Position numbers and translations under genes: made by a program. Shown here piece by piece: positions 1 to 9,264 of a DNA stretch of 64,000 bases. Position 1 is the stretch's first letter. Each line of letters begins with the position of its first letter. The notes beneath the pieces were generated by a model. That model saw only the letters and a program-made list of their open reading frames with translations. It was not told where the DNA came from and ran no database searches. The DNA is from Dactylosporangium aurantiacum (GTDB taxonomy: Bacteria; Actinomycetota; Actinomycetes; Mycobacteriales; Micromonosporaceae), in NCBI RefSeq assembly GCF_000716715.1, contig NZ_JNYJ01000036.1, positions 186,001 through 250,000 of the forward strand, given 5' to 3'.

Positions 1-1442
1 ACGGCCGGGATGTTGCTCTTCTTGTCCAGGTACGTCTTGGCCATCGCGTCGACCAGCGACTTCGGCGGCACGTCGGAGACGAACCGGGTCGCGAGGTTCT
101 GCGCCATGTACCGGGCGGTGTTCGGGTGCAGCGCCAGGTAGCGGAAGTACGCCTCCTGCACGGCCTCGCCGCCCTCGGCGGTCGGGTTCGCGTGCGTGAA
201 GCCCATGATCTTGATCGGGCCGACGTAGTGCTGCTCGGGGCGGTAGACGTACTGGTTGTCCCGGACGCTGCGACCGGTCTGCAGCATGGCGGCCTGACGG
301 ACGTCGGTCTCGGTGTAGCCGTTGAAGGCGCCGACCGTGTAGAGCTCGAGGTTCTCGCGGGCGAGGTTCTCGTTGATCGCGTCCTTGGTCGACTCGTCCT
401 GGTCGAGGTACTTGAGCAGCGCCGAGTGCTTGTTGCCGGCGATGAACATGTCCACGTAGTTGCCGAGCGCGTGCTTGCGGATGACGTCGCGCTCGAAGGA
501 GGCGCGGGTCAGCTCGTTGCCCTCGTGGAAGGCGGCCACGTGGAAGTAGTCGCCGAAGAAGTCGACCATCATCTCGAAGAGCTGGCGGTCGGAGAAGAGC
601 TGCTTGGCGATCGCGTACCGGACGTTCTGCTCGTCCGCCTGGATGCCCTTCTTGTCCAGGTCCTCGCGCTGGGCCTTGAGCTGCTCGTACGACATGGCCC
701 AGGTGACCAGCTCGGCGTCGGCCTTCTGCTCACCGCGGGTCAGCGGGATCGTCTCGGGCTTGAGCTGCTTGGCGATCCAGCCGTTGATGCCGAGCTTGTT
801 GATGTCGGCGATCGTCTTGCTGTTCGGCCCGAACGTGAGCCGCGTCGCGAGGTGCCGGACGGGGTCCTTGGTCGGCAGCACGGTCTTGGCGGTGACCTTG
901 GCGTTCTTGGCCGCGTCGGCGGGGGTGCCGAACGAGTTGCCGGTCGTCGGCGTGTTCTTGCGGATGCCGAGGCCGGCCTGGCCGTTCATCAGGCTCTGGT
1001 TCTGGTCGACGTACGCGGGGGCAGCGGTGTCGACGGGCGTCTCGGCGCCGGTGTTGGACGGGTCGGTGCCTTCGCCGAAGAACTGGGTGACGGCGTAGGC
1101 GCCACCGCCGATGAGGGCGGCCGCGCCACCGCCGATGGCGATCATCGCCGTGCGGCGGCGCCAGTTCGACGGCTCCTCGTCATCGAAGTCCTCGTCCTCG
1201 ATGTCGGGCAGGCCGCCACCGTACGAGCGGGCGGCGGTGCTGGGGTCGTAGAAGTGCGGGCCGGAGCCGCCACGGTCGGCGGGCATGGCACCCTGGCGGT
1301 CGTAACCGCGCGCGGCGAAAGGCCGCCGGCCGGTGCCGGTCTGGTCCTCGTAGCCGGACTCGAAGTACGAGTCGGCGTACGGGTCGTGGTTACCGTCAGG
1401 GCCCTGTCCCGGGCGCCGTCTCGGCACGTCTCGCTCGTTCAT
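1..1442 (-). CDS. DUF1800 family protein, C-terminally truncated by window edge
   Basis: The frame is open from the ATG at 1442 to the left edge, about 480 residues with no stop seen. After a polar, Asp/Gly-rich N-terminus (about 75 residues) there is one hydrophobic segment (near residues 101-120, AMIAIGGGAAALIGG), which suggests a membrane anchor or signal-anchor. The rest matches the DUF1800 pattern: HLATRLTFGPN, a central DFFGDYFHVA stretch, ENLARENLELYTVG and GYTETDVRQAA. The biochemical role of DUF1800 is unknown; such genes are usually next to a DUF1501 gene, which here would lie beyond the left edge (inference). The N-terminal polar extension is longer than in most family members. A 273-base gap separates it from the next gene and probably holds its promoter. 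Confidence 0.85.
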   Translation of the reverse strand, partial: MNERDVPRRRPGQGPDGNHDPYADSYFESGYEDQTGTGRRPFAARGYDRQGAMPADRGGSGPHFYDPSTAARSYGGGLPDIEDEDFDDEEPSNWRRRTAMIAIGGGAAALIGGGAYAVTQFFGEGTDPSNTGAETPVDTAAPAYVDQNQSLMNGQAGLGIRKNTPTTGNSFGTPADAAKNAKVTAKTVLPTKDPVRHLATRLTFGPNSKTIADINKLGINGWIAKQLKPETIPLTRGEQKADAELVTWAMSYEQLKAQREDLDKKGIQADEQNVRYAIAKQLFSDRQLFEMMVDFFGDYFHVAAFHEGNELTRASFERDVIRKHALGNYVDMFIAGNKHSALLKYLDQDESTKDAINENLARENLELYTVGAFNGYTETDVRQAAMLQTGRSVRDNQYVYRPEQHYVGPIKIMGFTHANPTAEGGEAVQEAYFRYLALHPNTARYMAQNLATRFVSDVPPKSLVDAMAKTYLDKKSNIPA

Positions 1443-1715
1443 CTACAAATCCCGATTCCGACGTTGTGGGGGCTCACGTGCGTCGATCGGAAAGTAGTAG
1501 GTGCCAGGAGCAGCGACAAGCCGCGCTTGAAGCGCCCTGACCAGGACTTAAGGAGCCTTGCGACGGCCCGCGACGAAGATCCATCGGATGGTGCCGTACT
1601 GAACCGTGTTGAGCTGCGGAAACGGCCCTTTCAACGGGTCCGGCCGGTCACCGCCGAGGGGCGACCAGCACAGACACATTTAAGGTGATCCTGCACCGCC
1701 GCAAGGCCGGCCGGA

Positions 1716-2804
1716 TCAGGTGAAAAGTCCGGAAAGCCGGACCTCGTGATACGTGTCAGCCTGGCACGGCGGACCGGCCGCGATCGACATCCGGCGCTCG
1801 TCGAGATCGAGCACGACCGCATAGAGCGACTCCGAACGGTCCTCCTCGGCGAGCGCGTCGGCGTCGTGCCGGCAGATGGACTGCGGGTGGCCGCCGTGGT
1901 CGGCGAGCACGCCCTGGAGGTCCTTCTCGGTGATCGCCGGCGCCCCGAGCAGGCGGCGCGCCCGGGCGCTGCGGAAGAACGACGAGCTGCCGATGTCACG
2001 CAGCGTGTCGTGGACCGTCGGCAGCGCCTCGAAGTGGTTCGCGTGGGTCACCACCCCGTCGACGGGGTTCAGGACGCCCACATCGCCCGGCGCGACCTCC
2101 AGATCGACGACCTCCCCCGGTACACCTGCCGAGAACGCCTGACCGAGCAGCAGGTTGATGCTCGCGCTGCGCGGCGAGGAGCACGCGACGCGCAGCGCCG
2201 AGCCGAGCACGCGCTGCTCCAGCACGGCCCGCAGCAGGACGTGATACGGCACCCCGCCCGGGCGGCCGTCGCGGTCGCTGGTGAGCATGTTGACGCAGAC
2301 GCCCAGGCCCGCGTCGTTGAGCCCGGCCTTGGCCAGCATGCCGGCCTCGGTGAGCGTGAGCACCGTCGATCCGTGCTCGTCCCGGGTGGCGAGCAGCAGC
2401 GTGTACGGCCGCTGCGCCGGATGCCAGTCCCAGTTCTGCGCGAGGATCGTGTGGCCCGACGCGGTCCTCGCGTCCAGGACGCCGATCGAGGTGCACTCGC
2501 TGGCACTGTTGCCGTAGAGCAACTCGGTGCGGGCGTTGAGGGCGTAGATCTCCTCGACCGGCACGCCGGCGCCCTCCGCGACGCCGTCCAGCAGGTCCGC
2601 CACGCGCGGCGCGTGCTGCCGGGACGCGGCGCGGAACAGGCTGCCGGCCCGCCGCACCGCCGGCCGGTCCAGGCCGGTCGCCGCGAACCGCTCCAGGTAG
2701 TTCGCCGTGTTCGCGGCGATCAGCGGGCGGGCGGCGACACCGTAAGCGACACCGCACTCACCCGGTGTGCCCTCGACTTCGATGAGCGGCAACGGCAGGT
2801 TCAT
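1716..2804 (-). CDS. C45-type peptidase / acyl-CoA:6-APA acyltransferase-like Ntn hydrolase
   Basis: About 362 residues with the fold signature of the C45 (isopenicillin-N acyltransferase-like) Ntn hydrolases. The likely self-processing site is SASECTSIGV, where the Cys would become the new N-terminal nucleophile; ILAQNWDWHP and the ALNARTELL segment are typical of the family. Related enzymes cleave or transfer acyl groups on amides; the substrate here cannot be told. I prefer ATG 2804 (MNLPLPLIEVEGTPGE), where family similarity begins, over an upstream GTG at 2861. It is divergent from the hydrolase at 2912, so the 107 bases between them must hold both promoters. No signal peptide is visible, so it is probably cytoplasmic. 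Confidence 0.8.
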   Translation of the reverse strand: MNLPLPLIEVEGTPGECGVAYGVAARPLIAANTANYLERFAATGLDRPAVRRAGSLFRAASRQHAPRVADLLDGVAEGAGVPVEEIYALNARTELLYGNSASECTSIGVLDARTASGHTILAQNWDWHPAQRPYTLLLATRDEHGSTVLTLTEAGMLAKAGLNDAGLGVCVNMLTSDRDGRPGGVPYHVLLRAVLEQRVLGSALRVACSSPRSASINLLLGQAFSAGVPGEVVDLEVAPGDVGVLNPVDGVVTHANHFEALPTVHDTLRDIGSSSFFRSARARRLLGAPAITEKDLQGVLADHGGHPQSICRHDADALAEEDRSESLYAVVLDLDERRMSIAAGPPCQADTYHEVRLSGLFT

Positions 2805-2911
2805 GGCCTGAACGCTAAGGGTGACGGCCCCCTGCACAGAACCCTCGGCGTCGCGGATCACAGCCGGTCGCCTGGCAGAGATCTTGGCCGCGGGGCCCTA
2901 CGCTGAGCGAC

Positions 2912-3835
2912 ATGAACCCCGCGGTGGACGACACGTGCGTGATGATCGACGGGCCGTGGTCGCACCGGTTCGTCAGCGCCAACGGCACGAGGTTCCACGT
3001 CGTGGAGGCCGGCACCGGGCCGCTGGTGCTGTTCCTGCACGGCTTCCCCGAGTTCTGGTACGCGTGGCACCACCAGCTCACCGCGATCGCCGACGCCGGC
3101 TTCCGCGCCGTCGCCGTCGACCTGCGCGGCTACGGCGCCAGCGACAAGCCACCACGCGGTTACGATGGGTACACGATGGCGGGCGACGTCGCCGGCCTGA
3201 TCCGGGCGCTCGGCGAGCGCACCGCGTATCTCGTCGGCGCCGGGTACGGCGGCATGATCGGCTGGGCGACCGCGGCGTTCCACCCGAAGCAGGTGCGGCG
3301 CCTGGTGGTGCTCGGCGCGGCGCACCCACTGCGGCTGCGCGCGGCCCTGGCCACCGACCCCCGCGGCCAGCTCATCGCCGCCCGGCCGGTGCTGAAGTTC
3401 CAGCTGCCCCGCTTCGAGCACGTGCTGACCAGGAACAACGCCGCGCTCGTCGGGGAGTACCTGGCGATGTGGGGCGGGCCGGCGTGGGTGGGCACCGACG
3501 AGTACCGCGCATACGAGCGCTGCTGCCGCGAGGCGATGCGGATCCCGCAGGCCGCCTTCTGCGCGCTGGAGACCTACCGCTGGGCCGCCCGGTCGGCGCT
3601 GCGGCTGCAGGGGTACCGCTTCGTCAAGCAGCTGCAACGGCCGATCCTGGCGCCCACGCTGCAGCTGCACGGCGCGCAGGACACCGCCGTCCTGCCGCGC
3701 ACCGCGCAGGGCTCCGGCCGGTACGCCCAGGCCGAGTACGAGTGGCGCCTGCTGCCCGGCGTCGGCCACTTCCCGCACCTGGAGCAGCCGGAACTGATCA
3801 CCGGCGAGATCCTGCGCTGGATCAAGACGGGTTAG
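2912..3835 (+). CDS. Alpha/beta hydrolase, epoxide-hydrolase-like, nucleophile replaced
   Basis: 307 residues with the epoxide-hydrolase/haloalkane-dehalogenase layout: oxyanion motif HGFPEFWYAW near residue 48, DLRGYGASDKP, a cap region, the acid in LHGAQDTAVLP and the catalytic His in PGVGHFPHLEQPE near the C-terminus. The nucleophile elbow reads VGAGYGGMIGW, where epoxide hydrolases have GHDWGG; the nucleophile position is therefore Gly instead of Asp or Ser. I read the codons as gcc ggg tac ggc ggc. Either the protein uses another residue or it is a non-hydrolytic member. Its TAG stop overlaps the stop of the convergent gene at 3832. Cytoplasmic by appearance; substrate unknown. Confidence 0.8.
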   Translation: MNPAVDDTCVMIDGPWSHRFVSANGTRFHVVEAGTGPLVLFLHGFPEFWYAWHHQLTAIADAGFRAVAVDLRGYGASDKPPRGYDGYTMAGDVAGLIRALGERTAYLVGAGYGGMIGWATAAFHPKQVRRLVVLGAAHPLRLRAALATDPRGQLIAARPVLKFQLPRFEHVLTRNNAALVGEYLAMWGGPAWVGTDEYRAYERCCREAMRIPQAAFCALETYRWAARSALRLQGYRFVKQLQRPILAPTLQLHGAQDTAVLPRTAQGSGRYAQAEYEWRLLPGVGHFPHLEQPELITGEILRWIKTG

Positions 3836-4194
3836 ACGCGGTACTCCCGCAGCTCGCTGACGTCGGCCCGGGGCGCCCAGCCCTGGTACACGCCGTAGTC
3901 GAACTCCTCCAGGCCCAGCTCGGCGGCGACGGTCGCCTTGCCGCCCGTGTACTCGACCCGCAGCCACCCGTCGTGCTCGCCCAGCACGATGAACGGCTCG
4001 TCGCGCCAGAAGCAGGTGGTGCGCACGTACGCGAAGTCGACCTCGCTCAGCGGCACGACCCGCCGGAACCTGCCGGGCCGCACCTCGTCGAAGCCGTCGC
4101 TCGGGTCGGGCCGGTACAGGCGCACGTTGTCGCCGTCGGGGCTGGCCTCGTACTCCGCGCCCTGCCAGCGGGCCGCGTAACCGTCGCGGATCAC
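3832..4194 (-). CDS. Hypothetical protein coupled to giant SseB-domain protein
   Basis: A 120-residue acidic protein starting at GTG 4194, whose first bases overlap the TGA of the upstream giant gene (GTGA, 4 nt), so it is probably translationally coupled to it. It has no membrane segment and many aromatic residues (WQGAEYEASP, YVRTTCFWRDEP, HDGWLRVEYTGG, YGVYQGW), suggesting a small beta-rich domain. I do not recognise the family. Its placement suggests it works with the giant protein of the ESX-type locus (inference). A longer reading frame runs upstream in the same frame but only shadows the giant gene. Confidence 0.75.
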   Translation of the reverse strand: MIRDGYAARWQGAEYEASPDGDNVRLYRPDPSDGFDEVRPGRFRRVVPLSEVDFAYVRTTCFWRDEPFIVLGEHDGWLRVEYTGGKATVAAELGLEEFDYGVYQGWAPRADVSELREYRV

Positions 4195-7100
4195 AGGTCG
4201 TTGCCCTTCCGCCACGCCGGTCCGTCGGCGTCGAGGCGGGCGATCAGCTCCTGGTGCCCGTCGCGGCGCAGCCGCCACAGCTCCGCGTGGTGCGGCAGTC
4301 GCGCACTGTCCACCTTGAACTCGGCGATCACGTCGCTGGTCTCGCTCGGCGCGAACCCGTTGCCGCGGAACGGCGCGCGCTCGATGACCCAGCCCTCCAT
4401 CGCGCGCATCGCCGCCTCGTGCGGTCCGCCGTACGGGATCCGGTACAGGTCGCCGCGGTACGCCTTCCAGCGCAGCACGTACGCCTCCTCGGCGTCGGGC
4501 TTGAACGACGAGCCCGCGTACCCCAGGCCCAGCGCCTGGTAGAGCTGCTCGGGCGTGCGCAGGTGGGCGACCTCGCCGGCCCGGTGCACGAACCCCGACA
4601 CCCGGTCGTAGCCGCGTTCCAGGTAGTAGGACAGCTGCTCGGGCGAGATCGGCTTCTGCATCAGCAGCGGCCCGCTGGACGCCTGCGGCTCGAACGCCGG
4701 CCGCGGCTGCTGCGCGGTGGGCTTCGCCGCGGCGACCGGCTCCGGCTCGTCCACACCGAGCCCCAGCTCGGCGGCCCAGGTCGCGAGCTGCACGACCTCC
4801 GTGCCCGGCAGCACCGCGCCGATCGGCGAGTCCGGGTTGACCGCGAACGCCAGCTGGTCCCCCGGCGGCCAGTTGCGGATCAGCCGCGTGAACTTGATCC
4901 AGCTGCCCAGCGCGTCCGCGCCCAGCCGGTCCGCCATCCGCTCCGCCGAGGTGAACACCACCAGGTGCGGCAGCCCGTTCATGTGCTCGGTGCGCCACTT
5001 CGCCGGGTCGATCGGCCCGTCACCCGACCAGCTGGGCACCAGGATCTTCGCCAACAGCATCGTCGAGAGGAACCGGTCCGTGCTGTTGGCCTGGACCGCC
5101 TCGAACAGGTCCTGCTCGACGGTGTTCGCCGGACGGAAGTCGCGCGCCTGCGCCGCCGCCGACTTCACCGGCACCGTCGCGGCCGCCACGACCTCCGCGT
5201 CGACGATCTCGTCGTGCAGGCGGACCGGCGGCTCGTCGACGACCTCGGGCTCGTAGACCGTCTCGAAGAAGGACCTGACGTCCGCGGAAGGCGACGTTCC
5301 GGTCGTGTTCGCGGCAGCTGTACCGGTGGAGCTCATGCCTTCACCGGCGCTGGACGGGCCGGCGCCGAAGAACGACACCGGGGCGTCGAGGTCGGCGGGG
5401 CGGCCGATCGCCTGCGTGCGCTCGGAGTCTTCGCGCGCACCTGTCGAGGGCTCGCCGGTGTGCTGCGGGTCTTCGGTGAGGCGGACGTCTTCGGTGAGAC
5501 GCGCGTCGTCGGTCAGACGGACGTCTTCGGTGAGGCGGGCGCGGAACCCTTCGACGGCGCTGGACTTGGCGACCCGCTCCTCGATGGCGCGCAGCTGCTC
5601 GGCCAGCTCCCGGGCCGCGAGCTCCTCGGCCGCCCTCGCCTGGGCGGCGCGCTCCTCGATCGCCCGCAGCTCGGCGGCGAGGTCGAGGCCGGTCGAGGCA
5701 TCGGACGGCCGCCACGCGTCGAACGCTGACTGCGTCGCGGTGCCGGCTTGGTCCTCCTGAGCGGCAAGATCCCGGGCCGCCTGCTCGCGGCTCTCCTGGT
5801 CGGCGAGCTCGCGGGCCGCCCGCTCGCGGCTCTCCTGATCGGCCAGTTCGCGGGCCGCCTGCTCACGGCTCTGTTGGTCGGCGAGCTCGCGGGCCGCCTG
5901 CTCGCGGGCGTCGTGCTCGCGGGCCACCTGGGCGGCGATCTCCCGGGCCATCTCCCGGGCCGCGAGTTCGTCGGCGGCCTGCTGCGCGGCGAGCTCCCGG
6001 GCCGCTTCCTGGGCGGCCAACTCCCGGGCCTCCTGCGCCGCCTGCTCCCGGGCAGCTTCCCGCGCCGCTTCCTGGGCGGCCAGCTCACGGGACTCCTGGG
6101 CGGCCAGCTCCCGGGCGGCTTCCTGCTCCGCGAGCCTGCGGGCCTCTTCGCGCGCGGCCTGCTCCCGGGCCTCCTGCTCGCGGGCCGCCTGGGCGGCCTG
6201 CTCCCGCGCGGCCTGCTCCCGGGCCTGTGCCGCCGCCTGCTCCCGGGCGGCCTGCGCGCGCGCCTCCTCCGCGGCCTGCTCCTGAGCGGCCTGCTGCGCG
6301 GCGATGTCCCGGGCCTGGTCGCGGTTGGTCTGCTCGAACGCGCCCGGCCCCCACGACGGCTGCTCCGGCGAGGACTGACCACGGTCAGCCCACCCGAACG
6401 ACCGGCCGGGACCCTCGGCCCCGGACGGCTCGGCGTCGGCGAAGAACGGATGGTCGTCCAGGTCCGAGACCCGCCCGAACCCAGCGGCCTTGGCCCGCCC
6501 CTTGACCGGCCCGAACAGCGACCCGGGCTCACCGACCGGCGCCTCGACCGAAGCCGCGGGCGGCTCGTCAACCTCGGGCGCCTCGATGTCCAACCGGCTG
6601 AACCCAGGCCTGTCGAACACCGGCCGATCGAACGGCAACGGCGGCTCAGCCTGTGCCCGCCCCGGACCACCGGCCCCCGGCTGCAGGAACCCGCCTTCGC
6701 GGGCACCACCCTGCGATGCCCCGCCCTGACCGGGGAACGCACCCGGCTCACCAGAACCCGCGCCGAACTCGGGCGCACCAGCACCCGCACCACCGGGACC
6801 GGACGCACCGAAGCCGGGCGCACCAGGACCGGAAGTGCCGGGACCGGGGTTGCCGGGCGCGAACGCACCGGGGTCGACCAGGCCGGGCCGGGCCGGCAGG
6901 ACACCGGCGTCCGCCACCTCACCGCGCTGCGGCAACGGGTCAGCGGGCCGCGTGCGCGCCGGCAGGCTGCTCGGCCGGCCGGGAAGGCTGCTCGGCCGCC
7001 CAGGCAACGCACCAGGCTCCCCGGGCCGCGCCCCCTGCTCCCCGAACCCGGGCCGCGAAGGCAGTCCCCCGCCCTCACCACCGGCCGGCCGCGACGACAG

Positions 7101-9083
7101 ACCACTCTCACCGCCACCTGGCCGCGACGGCAGGCCGCTCTCGCCGCCACCTGGCCGCGACGGCAGGCCGCTCTCGCCGCCACCTGGCCGCGACGGCAGG
7201 CCACTCTCACCGGCACCCGGCCGCGACGGCAGACCACTCTCACCGAAGCCGGACCGCGACGACAGACCGCCGCCTTCGCCGAGACCCGGACGGGACGGCA
7301 GCGCCCCACCCTCACCCGGGGCAGGACGCGACGGCAGGGCGCCACCCTCGACGGGGCGGAAGGCGACGTCGGGGCGCTCACCGGGCTGCCTGGTCGGCAG
7401 CGGCGGAGCGGTGGACAGCGGCAGGTTCGGCGGCGGCTGCCACGCCGCCGGGATCACCGGGTCGGCGTGCTCGGTGAAGATCTCACCGAGGCTGCGTGCG
7501 GGTTCGCGGCGAGGCCAGTACCGCCGCGGGTCACCCTCGCGGTCCCCCTGCTCAGAGCCGTCGCCGCCGCGGGAGGGCAGCCCGCTGCCGGTCGACGCCG
7601 GACGCGAGGGCAGGCCGGAGCCAGGCGCGGGCGACGTCGGGCGCGAGGGCAGGCCCGAACCCGGCGCCGGCGACGTGGGACGCATCGGCAGCCCGGACGA
7701 ACCGAAGTCCGCGCCGGAGCGGCCCGGGTCGGCACCGCGGCCCGGGTCGACGCCGGCCGGACGGCCCGGCAAACCGGACGACCCGCCAGGACCGCCGGGC
7801 ACGTCGGGCGAGCCCGGGGCGGGCGAGGTCGGGCGCATCGGCAGGCCGGACGGGCCGACGGCAGGCTTGGGCGGCGGGACGGGACGGGTGTCGGCACCCG
7901 GTGACCAGCCCGGCGCGCGGCTGGGCGGGTCGGGCTTGAGGTCACCGAACAGTTCGCGCTCGCCCGGCACCTCCAGCGAACTGCGATCCGAGTCGTCGAA
8001 GAGCCCCGGCCGGGCCGGCGCGGCGGGCGCGGACCTGGGACGGCGGAAGTCGACGGGCCGCTCCTGGCCGGCGGCGCCGGTCGTGCGCTCGTAGTTGATC
8101 GGGCGGTCGGCCCGGGTCGGCAGGAACGCCCCGGGCGGCGCCACGTCAGGCGGCGGCACTTCCCGCTTCGGCGGTGGCCCCGACAGCCCAGAAGGTCCGG
8201 ACAGCCCGGCATGTCCAGCTGGCCCGGAAAGTCCAGAAGGTCCAGCGGGCCCGGAAGGTCCAGCAGGTCCGGACAGCCCCGAAGGCCCGGGATGTCCAGC
8301 AGGCACCGACGGCGCACGCCCCGCCCCGAACCCGGGCGCTCCAGCACCCGGACGCCCGCCGGGCTCAAACCCAGCCGCCCCGGGCCGGGGCTCGAACCCG
8401 GGAGCTCCGCCACCCGGCCGAACGCCCGGCTCGAACCCCTGACCCGCACGCTGCCCAGGCTGGCCGGTCTGCAGGAAGCCCGACGACGGTGGCGCGGAGG
8501 TCGGCGACGGCGGCCCGGACGTCGGCGACGGCGGCGCGGCGGCGGACTGCGAGGCCGACTCGGCCTTCATCCGCTGGCGCTCGATCGGCGTCGGCGCGGG
8601 CTGGTTGGGCACGCCGCGGACCGGGACCTGCGCGGTCGCCCTGGCGCGTGAGCCGGACGCCTGCTCGATCCTGGCGCGGGCGCCGAGGGTGCGACCCGGC
8701 AGTCGGACGTCGCCGCGGCTGATCTGGGTCACGAACCACGACGGCAGGTAGCCCTCGATCGGCAGGCCTGGGTTGACGGCGAGCCACCACTCGACATTCG
8801 GCCAGATGCCGGCGAGATCGCGGAACGGCACCCGCCGGTGCGTGCCCGGATGCCCGGCGAGGCACTCGCGCAGCGCCTCGGGCGACGTGAACGCCAGCAC
8901 GTGCGTGCGGCCCTCGGTGGTCCAGGTGCCCCAGCCGGAGTCGCCGCTCTGCACGCCCTCGGGTGCGATGGGCAGCATGATGTCCGTGCGGGCCAGGATG
9001 CGGAAATACTGCTCCTGATCGTTGGCACGCAGGGCGTCACGCATGGCGCCCTCGGCCTCGGTGGCCGGCTCCCACTCGCTCAC
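4191..9083 (-). CDS. Giant SseB-domain protein with collagen-like, proline-rich and helical repeats
   Basis: 1630 residues from GTG 9083, preceded by a good GAGGGGG ribosome site; an upstream in-frame ATG at 9248 lacks one. Order of parts: an SseB-type domain at about 5-130 (EQYFRILARTDIMLPIAPEG, HVLAFTSPEALREC); a Pro/Gly/Ser-rich region containing a Gly-X-Y tract near 258-308; tandem 11-residue GGGESGLPSRP repeats near 604-670; Ala/Glu/Gln/Arg-rich helix near 918-1108; a second SseB-type domain near 1320-1445 (LPHLVVFTSAERMADRL); and a C-terminal region near 1475-1630 (LRTPEQLYQALGLGY, RWKAYRGDLYRIPYGG). No signal peptide or membrane span is seen. SseB-domain proteins in actinobacteria are often near ESX genes, but their function is poorly known. 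It is divergent from the mycosin gene; a scaffold role is inferred. Confidence 0.85.
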   Translation of the reverse strand: MSEWEPATEAEGAMRDALRANDQEQYFRILARTDIMLPIAPEGVQSGDSGWGTWTTEGRTHVLAFTSPEALRECLAGHPGTHRRVPFRDLAGIWPNVEWWLAVNPGLPIEGYLPSWFVTQISRGDVRLPGRTLGARARIEQASGSRARATAQVPVRGVPNQPAPTPIERQRMKAESASQSAAAPPSPTSGPPSPTSAPPSSGFLQTGQPGQRAGQGFEPGVRPGGGAPGFEPRPGAAGFEPGGRPGAGAPGFGAGRAPSVPAGHPGPSGLSGPAGPSGPAGPSGLSGPAGHAGLSGPSGLSGPPPKREVPPPDVAPPGAFLPTRADRPINYERTTGAAGQERPVDFRRPRSAPAAPARPGLFDDSDRSSLEVPGERELFGDLKPDPPSRAPGWSPGADTRPVPPPKPAVGPSGLPMRPTSPAPGSPDVPGGPGGSSGLPGRPAGVDPGRGADPGRSGADFGSSGLPMRPTSPAPGSGLPSRPTSPAPGSGLPSRPASTGSGLPSRGGDGSEQGDREGDPRRYWPRREPARSLGEIFTEHADPVIPAAWQPPPNLPLSTAPPLPTRQPGERPDVAFRPVEGGALPSRPAPGEGGALPSRPGLGEGGGLSSRSGFGESGLPSRPGAGESGLPSRPGGGESGLPSRPGGGESGLPSRPGGGESGLSSRPAGGEGGGLPSRPGFGEQGARPGEPGALPGRPSSLPGRPSSLPARTRPADPLPQRGEVADAGVLPARPGLVDPGAFAPGNPGPGTSGPGAPGFGASGPGGAGAGAPEFGAGSGEPGAFPGQGGASQGGAREGGFLQPGAGGPGRAQAEPPLPFDRPVFDRPGFSRLDIEAPEVDEPPAASVEAPVGEPGSLFGPVKGRAKAAGFGRVSDLDDHPFFADAEPSGAEGPGRSFGWADRGQSSPEQPSWGPGAFEQTNRDQARDIAAQQAAQEQAAEEARAQAAREQAAAQAREQAAREQAAQAAREQEAREQAAREEARRLAEQEAARELAAQESRELAAQEAAREAAREQAAQEARELAAQEAARELAAQQAADELAAREMAREIAAQVAREHDAREQAARELADQQSREQAARELADQESRERAARELADQESREQAARDLAAQEDQAGTATQSAFDAWRPSDASTGLDLAAELRAIEERAAQARAAEELAARELAEQLRAIEERVAKSSAVEGFRARLTEDVRLTDDARLTEDVRLTEDPQHTGEPSTGAREDSERTQAIGRPADLDAPVSFFGAGPSSAGEGMSSTGTAAANTTGTSPSADVRSFFETVYEPEVVDEPPVRLHDEIVDAEVVAAATVPVKSAAAQARDFRPANTVEQDLFEAVQANSTDRFLSTMLLAKILVPSWSGDGPIDPAKWRTEHMNGLPHLVVFTSAERMADRLGADALGSWIKFTRLIRNWPPGDQLAFAVNPDSPIGAVLPGTEVVQLATWAAELGLGVDEPEPVAAAKPTAQQPRPAFEPQASSGPLLMQKPISPEQLSYYLERGYDRVSGFVHRAGEVAHLRTPEQLYQALGLGYAGSSFKPDAEEAYVLRWKAYRGDLYRIPYGGPHEAAMRAMEGWVIERAPFRGNGFAPSETSDVIAEFKVDSARLPHHAELWRLRRDGHQELIARLDADGPAWRKGNDL
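7076..7270. repeat. 33-bp in-frame tandem repeat (about 6 units)
   Basis: The element GGCCGCGACGGCAGG and close variants recur at 7087, 7120, 7153, 7186, 7219 and roughly 7252, exactly 33 bp apart. Each unit encodes an 11-residue GGGESGLPSRP-type block of the giant SseB protein on the minus strand. The units at 7120 and 7153 are almost identical, suggesting recent slippage or recombination. Confidence 0.9.
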
Positions 9084-9264
9084 GGCCACCCCCTCTGTCG
9101 GGCTCGGAACCGCCGCGCTCGCGAAACTTAACCTATACGGCCACGGCAATCCGAGGGGTGCGACCCGGCAAGCGCTCCGGCCAGCATAGCGATCCAACCG
9201 CCCCAGAACCCAGGCCTGTCCCACGAGCGTCACCGTCCGGGGCCGCAACCACTACGATCTGCGC

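Noticed and set aside
126..1688. Long plus-strand open frame of 520 residues
   Set aside because: Antisense shadow of the DUF1800 gene; Val/Gly/Leu-rich translation with no family motif, as expected opposite GC-rich codons.
5748..7904. 718-residue plus-strand frame opposite the giant SseB gene
   Set aside because: Translation of the complement of repeats; no start signal or domain.
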